A DNA stretch of 11,126 nucleotides from JADHUC01 sp964617665 (lineage in GTDB: Bacteria > Planctomycetota > Planctomycetia > Pirellulales > Pirellulaceae): contig CAZUAH010000467.1 in the NCBI GenBank assembly GCA_964617665.1, forward strand, positions 1-11,126, read 5' to 3'. The position numbers and the translations under genes were made by a program. Shown here piece after piece: positions 1-5,849 of the stretch. Under the pieces are notes generated by a model. It searched no databases and was not told the DNA's origin. It worked only from the letters and a program-made list of their open reading frames with translations. The first letter of the stretch is position 1, and the number at the start of each line of letters is the position of its first letter.

Positions 1-697
1 TCCGTTTGGGGTCGATTTCCGGTCGGCTTTGCATGTAGTCGATCGCCCGCATCCCGTCCCAGACTCGATAGGTAGCCGTGTTGCGGCCCAGCAGCGTACT
101 GCCCACGCCAACCAGGCAATGGGCTGTGGTGCCGCCTGCAACGGGCTTGCCGTGTTCGTCCAGCAATTGATACCGCTCGCCCTGGTCGATCGGGTCGTAG
201 CAGAATGCGGCCAGACCGTTACGGGCCAGCAGGATGCAACCCTGCTGGTATACTCCCGACGCCTTGCCGTTTCCGCTGTGACCGCAAGGAAACAGCACAC
301 CGGGAAACGGCGGTTTTGTTTTGGGCAGATACAACAGCGCGGTGACGAAGTGTTTCGGCTGGCTCTCGAAGATGATCTTCTCGACGCGGTAGTCACCGCG
401 GTCCTCTTTGGCAACGACCTGCGGATTCAATGGCGTGCGTTCGGGAAATCCGCCGAGTGCTTGCACGAAGAACTCATGCATCCGGCGTTGGCGTTCGGCC
501 ATCTGTTCGGCCGTTTTCACCTCCTCGTACTCGGTCATCCGCCGGTCGAGTGCCTCGCGAACGCGACCCATCAAGTACGTGTGCATCATTTGGCCCGGTT
601 CAACTTCGCCGCCGGCCGGCAGCACGGTTAGATCCTCGGCCGCAGCACCGATGCCAGGCACGGACAAGAGAGTGGTAACCAGCAAAGCGCGAATCAT
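1..697 (-). CDS. Secreted alpha/beta hydrolase, acetyl xylan esterase (AXE1)-like, 3' end cut by window
   Basis: The frame is open from the ATG at 697-695 to the window edge, giving 232 residues with no stop. Residues 1-20 look like a Sec signal peptide: a short basic start, a hydrophobic core, and a small-residue stretch GIGAAA before EDL. Residues 105-175 match the start of an AXE1/dienelactone-hydrolase-type alpha/beta fold: a strand ending LLYLPK (about 121-126), then PGVLFPCGHSGNGK (132-145), then NGLAAFCYDPIDQGER (160-175). The serine nucleophile elbow would lie just past residue 232 and is not visible. A strong Shine-Dalgarno sequence fixes the start. By family it would remove ester groups from a glycan or similar substrate outside the cytoplasm; the substrate is not determined. 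It lies 126 bp after the kinase gene and has its own candidate promoter, so it may be transcribed separately. Confidence 0.8.
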   Translation of the reverse strand, partial: MIRALLVTTLLSVPGIGAAAEDLTVLPAGGEVEPGQMMHTYLMGRVREALDRRMTEYEEVKTAEQMAERQRRMHEFFVQALGGFPERTPLNPQVVAKEDRGDYRVEKIIFESQPKHFVTALLYLPKTKPPFPGVLFPCGHSGNGKASGVYQQGCILLARNGLAAFCYDPIDQGERYQLLDEHGKPVAGGTTAHCLVGVGSTLLGRNTATYRVWDGMRAIDYMQSRPEIDPKR

Positions 698-700
698 GGC

Positions 701-710
701 AACCTCCTTA
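701..710 (-). promoter_or_regulatory. Strong ribosome binding site of the hydrolase
   Basis: Read on the minus strand the bases are TAAGGAGGTT, close to a full anti-16S match, ending 3 nt before the ATG at 697 (8 nt from the last G of AAGGAGG is not exceeded). It is the best Shine-Dalgarno sequence noticed in the window and fixes the hydrolase start. Confidence 0.75.
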
Positions 711-738
711 GCGAATAGGACGCGGATCGGCCCACCGC

Positions 739-767
739 AGTGTAGACCCGCGCAGGGCCGGTGGCAA
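739..767 (-). promoter_or_regulatory. Candidate sigma70-type promoter for the hydrolase
   Basis: On the minus strand TTGCCA (767-762) and TACACT (744-739) are separated by exactly 17 bp, matching the consensus boxes at 5 of 6 and 4 of 6 positions. Transcription would begin near 731-733 and leave a leader of about 35 nt containing the strong Shine-Dalgarno sequence. A 6-bp inverted repeat, CCACCG (732-737) and CGGTGG (759-764), spans the core and could be an operator. Planctomycete promoters are poorly defined, so this rests on consensus match and placement only. Confidence 0.4.
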
Positions 768-823
768 GCAATAGAGAGGATTGACGGTCGGAGGTTCTGA
801 GTCTGGCGAATCTGGCCACAACT

Positions 824-2497
824 CTACAGAAATCCCGCGCCTTGTGATGGAACGATGCGAATCTTCTGGAGGTCTCGTTCTAACGGCGCGTAGTACTCGC
901 GTTCGAGTACTGGGTCGAGCGCCTCGTCGAAACCTTCCTTGCCCAATATAACCAGCGCGCCACCTAGCCCGGCACCGGTTAAACGTGCTCCGAGAACTCC
1001 CGGGCACTTCAGGCAGATCGACGCCAAACGATCCACGTTGGTCGTACTCACGCGGTAGTTGCCGGCAAGCTGATAGAGAGGAAGTCTTTCCTCCTTGACA
1101 TCGGAGAGCGCATCGCTTGTGAGGAACTTGATTCGACTACTTGAAGCGTCTTCGACTTCCGCCACGCGGTCACCGAGTTGAGACACGTTCATCATATTGG
1201 CGAAGCCCTCAACGTCACCTTCGGCAAGCATACGACCGGTTCGGAAAGAACGGGCACATTCACTGATTCCATAAGCAGTTGCGTCACGTATGCGATAACC
1301 ATCGGATGGGTAGGCGGACTTTCGAGTACCATCTAGCAGACCCTTGTCGCGGTCTCCGAACCTGGAGAAGATCTGTCGTTGGGTCATCACACTCGGAAGC
1401 GACTGCAGGAAGTCGTATGTCTCTGCATCAGACAGCAGCGAGTAATTGATGACGTCGCCAAGGTAGACCTTGTGGTGTTTCACATCCAACGAAGCTCGTT
1501 TGGCCAAGATTCCTTCCAGCCGGGCTGGTTTCTTCTGACGCAAATAGTCCATCAGTAGAATCTCCGCCGCCTGATAGGATATGAGTGGCGCGTTGTATCC
1601 GGTCCTGAACGGCTCGACGGATTTGTTGGCCTCATCGCCCGACTGATACAAGATGATGTCGAAGCCGTCCGGGAAAGGTGCCCGTTCGCGGATATGGATA
1701 TCGGGCGTGGAGCTCAAGGGTTGGATTGCCCCGCGCCGGCACAACTTGATAGCTGCGTGATCCCCTTTGCCCCCTCGCGTGCCGACGTACCATTCGCCGT
1801 TACCGTAGATGTCTATGAGTTGGTTGATCGATGGGGGCTGGATGCCTTCCGCATTGAAGCGCAAAAAGACATCGGTCGCTAAGACGACAAGAGCGGAGGA
1901 AGAAGACAGCCCCGACGACGGTGTCAGATCAGACTCGATCAAGAAGTCGGCACCGGTAAAGGCGCGGCCTTGGGGGTAGCAGAAGCAAGCCGCGTAGACA
2001 GGACCGCCTGCGAAGTAGTTGATGAAATCTCGGCCACTGCCGCTCACGGGCGACTCGCCTTCAGTCCAGTCAAGCCAGTCGCCCAACGAACATAAGGGCC
2101 TTTCCGGTAGCCGATCCGAGATGCGGAATTGCCCCTCGCCAAAGCCACTCGACAGTGAATGGACACAGATCACGTCGTCGTCACGCCGACTGCACACCGT
2201 CCGGATTCGTTCCCGCATCGCCACGGGATTGGTGACTCCCGCCCGGTGGTCAATGTGCATTCCCATTAGGTTGACACGCCCGGGCGATTCATACAGGCAG
2301 ATCCGGCGGTCCTTCCCGAACCGTTCGGCAAAACGCTCGATCAGCCGCGAGAACCGCCGTGCCGAATCGATGGCGTCGGAACGCGTGCCGTGCAGGGCAA
2401 TCGCCCGCTGCAGCAGTGCGTTGTTATGTCCCCGGCTGGCCGATGTGGCCAGCGATAGATACTGATCGACAGTCAACTCGCCGATTTCGTCCGTCAT
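824..2497 (-). CDS. Galactokinase-family GHMP sugar kinase, long and divergent
   Basis: This 557-residue cytoplasmic protein carries the three GHMP kinase motifs in order. Motif 1 is SPGRVNLMGMHIDH at residues 71-84. Motif 2, the phosphate-binding loop, is TPSSGLSSSSAL at 192-203. Motif 3 is LTGAGLGGALVIL at 506-518. GTRGGKGDHAA (239-249) corresponds to the galactokinase segment holding the catalytic aspartate, probably D246. Such kinases phosphorylate C1 of galactose, N-acetylgalactosamine or related sugars using ATP. Two points argue against plain GalK. The family glutamate of GEHTDY, which contacts the sugar, is methionine here (M80). The protein is also about 150 residues longer than ordinary GalK, with a helical N-terminal extension of about 65 residues and a long insert between motifs 2 and 3. 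It starts 3 nt after the stop of the beta-helix gene and has only a weak ribosome site, so translational coupling is likely. The substrate is unknown; an amino sugar is plausible from the neighbours. Confidence 0.85.
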   Translation of the reverse strand: MTDEIGELTVDQYLSLATSASRGHNNALLQRAIALHGTRSDAIDSARRFSRLIERFAERFGKDRRICLYESPGRVNLMGMHIDHRAGVTNPVAMRERIRTVCSRRDDDVICVHSLSSGFGEGQFRISDRLPERPLCSLGDWLDWTEGESPVSGSGRDFINYFAGGPVYAACFCYPQGRAFTGADFLIESDLTPSSGLSSSSALVVLATDVFLRFNAEGIQPPSINQLIDIYGNGEWYVGTRGGKGDHAAIKLCRRGAIQPLSSTPDIHIRERAPFPDGFDIILYQSGDEANKSVEPFRTGYNAPLISYQAAEILLMDYLRQKKPARLEGILAKRASLDVKHHKVYLGDVINYSLLSDAETYDFLQSLPSVMTQRQIFSRFGDRDKGLLDGTRKSAYPSDGYRIRDATAYGISECARSFRTGRMLAEGDVEGFANMMNVSQLGDRVAEVEDASSSRIKFLTSDALSDVKEERLPLYQLAGNYRVSTTNVDRLASICLKCPGVLGARLTGAGLGGALVILGKEGFDEALDPVLEREYYAPLERDLQKIRIVPSQGAGFL

Positions 2498-2500
2498 GTC

Positions 2501-3460
2501 TCACACTCGGCTGGAGTCGACGGAGGCAAGTTCGATCACGTTCGCATTGAGAGGCCTATTCTTGAACAACGTTCCGGCTTCGTACAAACCGCGCTCGATG
2601 CTGCACGATCCATACGCCACGCAGTTTGGTCCCATCAACGTTCCTGGAGCGATGACGCTACTGCAGCCCACCTGCGTACAGTCGCCCAATACGACGCCCA
2701 TTTTTGCCATTCCCAAATCGTAGCGTACTCCGTCGACTGAAATCACGACGTTCTTCCATCTGGCAGGCTCCCGCAACCCCTGAAAGATGCCGAGATTGGC
2801 CGCCGTGACTTGGTTGCCGAAGTGTGTGCCAAAGCCACAAATACTGTCACCCAGATAGGACGGGTGTGGGAAGTCGGCGTTGTTCATCATCACGACGTTC
2901 TTGAGTTCGCCTCGAAAGGCCCTGCCGCCGGAACTGCAGCCCAAGATCACATTGCCGCGAAAGTATGCGCCTTGCCGGATCTCGTTGCCTTCCATGATGA
3001 TGGTTGGTCCTTTGATTCCGACGGCGGGTTCAACGACCGTATCCGCCCCCACATAGATATCTCCTTCGCCCGTGTAGACGACGGCGCCAAGCAACTTGGC
3101 TCCCTTATCCAGGCAGACAGTACCCGGGCTCGTGCCCGGCGCACTGCCCACGTAGTACGACGGATCAAATTCCGCGTCCTTTGCGAGCACCGCACGGAAA
3201 CAGCCGGTACCGCGGTTGGGAAAGTCTTTCTCGGTCAGTAAGCGGACGTCGTCCGACTTACTCATGCTGTCGATCTTCTCCGTGAGCCAGGACTTGGCGT
3301 AGCCGCCGATCTTGCCGATGACGTCAACAACGGACTTTGCCTCCGTCACGAGCCTAGCGTGAGCGAACGGATGGGCGTCGAGATCGAAGTAGTAGTCGGA
3401 TCGGAGTTTCTCCGGCACTCGGTCTGCGGCAAGTTCGGAAAGTCGAATCACGTCGGACAA
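2501..3460 (-). CDS. Stand-alone left-handed beta-helix protein, GlmU C-terminal-like
   Basis: The protein has 319 residues. From about residue 115 to 305 it shows irregular hexapeptide-type turns of a left-handed parallel beta-helix, for example YVGADTVVEP (136-145), MEGNEIRQGAYFRGNVILG (156-174) and IAPGTLMGPNCVAYGSCSIE (270-289). This resembles the C-terminal part of sugar-1-phosphate nucleotidyl/acetyltransferases such as GlmU. The N-terminal 110 residues show no nucleotidyltransferase signature (no G-G-x-G-T-R-type loop), so it is not a complete bifunctional GlmU. It could be an acyltransferase, or a binding or regulatory subunit for a separate nucleotidyltransferase. The start is TTG (3460-3458): an in-frame stop lies at 3500-3502 with no ATG or GTG between, and GAGG (3474-3471) sits 10 nt upstream. 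Its 3-nt gap to the sugar kinase indicates shared transcription and probably the same pathway. Confidence 0.75.
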   Translation of the reverse strand: MSDVIRLSELAADRVPEKLRSDYYFDLDAHPFAHARLVTEAKSVVDVIGKIGGYAKSWLTEKIDSMSKSDDVRLLTEKDFPNRGTGCFRAVLAKDAEFDPSYYVGSAPGTSPGTVCLDKGAKLLGAVVYTGEGDIYVGADTVVEPAVGIKGPTIIMEGNEIRQGAYFRGNVILGCSSGGRAFRGELKNVVMMNNADFPHPSYLGDSICGFGTHFGNQVTAANLGIFQGLREPARWKNVVISVDGVRYDLGMAKMGVVLGDCTQVGCSSVIAPGTLMGPNCVAYGSCSIERGLYEAGTLFKNRPLNANVIELASVDSSRV

Positions 3461-3547
3461 TTCTGTGAGTCCTCTATCAGCAGGAGTTGACTGTCTTGCC
3501 TACACGACCCGAAAACCGTCGAGTGCGGGTGACGATCCTCCCGAATG

Positions 3548-3578
3548 AGTATATCAGATCGTCGTGTGGCTCCAGCAA
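3548..3578 (-). promoter_or_regulatory. Candidate extended -10 promoter for the beta-helix/kinase unit
   Basis: On the minus strand TGATATACT (3556-3548) is an extended -10 element: TG, one base, then TATACT, 5 of 6 to consensus. A weak TTGCTG (3578-3573) lies 19 bp upstream, long spacing that an extended -10 can tolerate. Transcription would begin near 3541, giving a leader of about 80 nt before the TTG start. It sits inside the 219-bp region shared with the divergent deacetylase gene. I saw no comparably good plus-strand promoter for the deacetylase. Confidence 0.45.
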
Positions 3579-3679
3579 ACAGACGCAGAAACTTCTTCAG
3601 TTTTCGGGTTGTCAGTTTCGGTTGGTGAAAGCTTTTCATCCGTGGCTTGATTGGTTAGCCTGATTATGGAGAAGTCATC

Positions 3680-4864
3680 ATGAAACTCCTTGGACGACGT
3701 TACGACACCGACGAACCGATTTGCCTTGAGATCGCCCAAGGGAAGATCGCAAGAACGGTTTCATGTTCCACTGGCGAATTCCCAGAGGCACGCTGGCCCT
3801 GGATTGCGCCAGGCCTGTTTGACATTCAAGTCAACGGCTATGGAGGGCAGGAGTTCAGCTCATCGGATCTGACGCCGGACGAAGTGGGCGCAATTGTGCG
3901 GGGGTACGCCCCGTTTGGGCTGACGCGGTGCTGCCCCACTTTGACCACGGCGAGTTTCGAGGTACTGCAACACGGTCTGAAGACAATCGCTGCTGCCTGT
4001 GACGCGTCACCAGATATGGCCCGGCGGATCGCCGGAATTCACGTAGAAGGGCCAAGCATTTCCAAGGAAGATGGTCCACGGGGCGCGCATCCGCTGGAGC
4101 ATTGCCGGCCGCCTGATTGGGACGAATTCCAGCGTCTACAGGAAGCTGCCGACGGACGGATACGGATTCTGACCATGTCGGTAGAGTTCGACGAATCGCC
4201 AGACTTCATCGAGCGCGTCGCAGCAATGGGAGTTGTCGTGGCGATCGGTCACACATCGGCCGATTCTGCGCACATTAGTGCGGCGGTTGACGCCGGAGCG
4301 CGACTTAGCACTCACCTTGGCAACGGGTGTCACCTGATGTTGCGTCGACACCCGAACTATCTGTGGGATCAGTTGGCCGAAGATCGCCTGAGCGCCAGTT
4401 TGATTGTGGACGGTCACCACCTGCCCGCAAACGTGGTGAAGACGTTCGTGCGCGTCAAGACGCCCGATCGGTGCATTCTGACGAGCGACGTGTCAGGCTG
4501 GGCTGGACGACCGCCCGGACAGTACATGGCCGGCCACGGCGAGTTGGAGATCCTGCCTGATGGAAGACTCGTGGTGGCGGGGCAGCGGCAATTGCTGGCT
4601 GGGGCTTCGTTGCCGATCGGCACTGGTGTGGCCAACGTAATGCAGTTTGCAGGCGTCAGCCTGGCCGAGGCCATCGACATGGCGACCGCCAATCCGTCGC
4701 GGCTGCTTTCGATACCGACCGGTGGCCTGCAGCCAGGCGATCCGGCGGATCTGGTACTTTTCGACGTAACTGAACCAGATGACGAAACGGCGCTGCCCCA
4801 ATTCACCGTCCGCTGCACAGTGTCAGGCGGCGAAGTGGTGTGGGGCGAGCCTTGGCACCCATAG
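3680..4864 (+). CDS. nagA: N-acetylglucosamine-6-phosphate deacetylase-like amidohydrolase
   Basis: This 394-residue cytoplasmic enzyme has the usual NagA length (about 380-400). NagA removes acetate from GlcNAc-6-phosphate to give glucosamine-6-phosphate in amino sugar recycling. The TIM-barrel entry motif APGLFDIQVNGYGG spans residues 43-56. Metal and active-site candidates line up with NagA: E123 in HVEGP, H191 in GHT, H212 in STHLGNG, H246/H247 in VDGHH, and catalytic D270 in TSDVSG. LLAGASLP (305-312) and the C-terminal GDPADLVLFD (353-362) are also typical. The common THLFNAM segment is replaced by THLGNGCH followed by a RRHPNYLWDQ stretch, marking a subfamily whose exact substrate could differ. 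GGAG at 3668-3671 sits 8 nt before the ATG. The gene diverges from the beta-helix/kinase unit across 219 bp and may be co-regulated with it. Confidence 0.82.
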   Translation: MKLLGRRYDTDEPICLEIAQGKIARTVSCSTGEFPEARWPWIAPGLFDIQVNGYGGQEFSSSDLTPDEVGAIVRGYAPFGLTRCCPTLTTASFEVLQHGLKTIAAACDASPDMARRIAGIHVEGPSISKEDGPRGAHPLEHCRPPDWDEFQRLQEAADGRIRILTMSVEFDESPDFIERVAAMGVVVAIGHTSADSAHISAAVDAGARLSTHLGNGCHLMLRRHPNYLWDQLAEDRLSASLIVDGHHLPANVVKTFVRVKTPDRCILTSDVSGWAGRPPGQYMAGHGELEILPDGRLVVAGQRQLLAGASLPIGTGVANVMQFAGVSLAEAIDMATANPSRLLSIPTGGLQPGDPADLVLFDVTEPDDETALPQFTVRCTVSGGEVVWGEPWHP

Positions 4865-4920
4865 CAGCCAAGAGAAGCGCACCGTGTCGCCGCGAAGACG
4901 AAAGACCGGCGGTGTACATG

Positions 4921-5706
4921 CTACTTCGGGCGTCGTCGCGTGAACTTCAAACCCGACCAAGTTTCGTCGACGGCACACACCTTGTAATCGACCAGGCCCG
5001 TGTCCAAGCCAATTTCGCGAACGAGGGCCTGAGTCAGATCGCTCGCTTGGGCCGAGGACTTCTTTGGCCAGACAATCCAGAGCCCACCGTCTCCGGCTGC
5101 GTTTCCCATACGCTCGATGCGTTTCTGGAGGTCATTCTGGGAGCAAGCAAACCAGATGGTCAAGTCGCGGCGACCGCGGTTGTGCCTGCGCAGAGCAACA
5201 CCCTCGGGCAGCTTACCCAACGTCTTCTCAAACTCTGGTGGAGCGTCGATCAGCACGACAACCGATCCGGCTTTGATGCCCAGCTTCTTCGGTAGCGGAG
5301 TGCCTGCATAGCCCTCCATCATCGATTGTGGTACGACCGGCTCAGACGGCGGCCGCGCAATTGCTTTCTTCAGCGCACTCTGGATACGATTCCATGCTGT
5401 ATAGACCGCATCTGGCAAGAGTTGTTTGACACGTTCCACCTTCGCGGGCTCACCATCGACGAAAACCAACGGCATATGCCGCGTCGCCTTGTGCTTTCGG
5501 ATCGCCACGCCAAGATCGCGCCCCTGCGACGGCAGCCGCGAGAGGTCTATCACCACGGCCTGTGGTGGCTTTTGCCGCAACCGCTTCCACACGGCGGGCG
5601 TAAACGGTTCGCAGTCAACATCATAGCCAAGTGAACGAAGCTTCTGCGCTTTCTCTTGAGCTTCGGCGGCTTTCCAGTGAATCAGTCGAATCTGGCCTTT
5701 GCTCAC
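4921..5706 (-). CDS. Pseudo-receiver fused to a DUF3052 domain
   Basis: The protein has 261 residues. Residues 4-116 look like a response-regulator receiver fold. AVVIDLSRLP (50-59) places D54 where the phosphoacceptor normally sits, and PLVFVDG (79-85) resembles the strand carrying the switch residue. The N-terminal acidic pair is missing (IHWKAAEA), so phosphorylation is doubtful. Residues 138-258 match DUF3052 as I recall it: KKLGIKAGSVVVLIDAP, DLTIWF, then GGLWIVWPKKSS (207-218), LVREIGLDTGLVDYK (228-242) and CAVDETWSGLKFTRR (244-258). DUF3052 has no established function known to me. The start is GTG (5706-5704): no other start lies before the in-frame stop at 5731-5733, and TGGGG (5718-5714) is 7 nt upstream. 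It is convergent with the deacetylase gene, 56 bp away, and divergent from the DUF4838 gene. Confidence 0.78.
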   Translation of the reverse strand: MSKGQIRLIHWKAAEAQEKAQKLRSLGYDVDCEPFTPAVWKRLRQKPPQAVVIDLSRLPSQGRDLGVAIRKHKATRHMPLVFVDGEPAKVERVKQLLPDAVYTAWNRIQSALKKAIARPPSEPVVPQSMMEGYAGTPLPKKLGIKAGSVVVLIDAPPEFEKTLGKLPEGVALRRHNRGRRDLTIWFACSQNDLQKRIERMGNAAGDGGLWIVWPKKSSAQASDLTQALVREIGLDTGLVDYKVCAVDETWSGLKFTRRRPK

Positions 5707-5760
5707 CGCACAACCCCACTTGCGATTTGGTCAACGAATAGAAGGATACTCGGTATGCGT

Positions 5761-5796
5761 TCAGTTTGACTCAACGGCTTTCGGGAGTCAAACTGA
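5761..5796. repeat. Perfect 12-bp inverted repeat in a divergent intergenic region
   Basis: TCAGTTTGACTC (5761-5772) and GAGTCAAACTGA (5785-5796) are exact reverse complements separated by 12 nt. The site is 55 bp from the GTG of the DUF3052 gene and 54 bp from the preferred ATG of the DUF4838 gene, so a bound protein could affect both. It could be a dimeric operator with arm centres about two helical turns apart, or a 5'-UTR hairpin. No T-run follows on either side, so it does not look like an intrinsic terminator. Confidence 0.7.
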
Positions 5797-5849
5797 CGAG
5801 ATTCCGGATGTATGGCTACAACGAAAAGAGACGAAGAGGCAAGAAACCG

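Noticed and set aside
29..631. A 200-residue plus-strand frame opposite the hydrolase
   Set aside because: It has no recognisable domain, and the opposite strand holds a continuous frame with a strong ribosome site, signal peptide and AXE1-like motifs.
4880..4914. Hairpin between the convergent deacetylase and DUF3052 genes as a bidirectional terminator
   Set aside because: Only 5-bp alternative pairings (CGCCG/CGGCG or CACCG/CGGTG) are present, with long loops and no T-run in either direction.
5766..5849. N-terminal extension of the DUF4838 protein from a TTG at 5766
   Set aside because: It would place 28 basic residues before the signal peptide and runs through the inverted repeat; the ATG at 5850 fits better.
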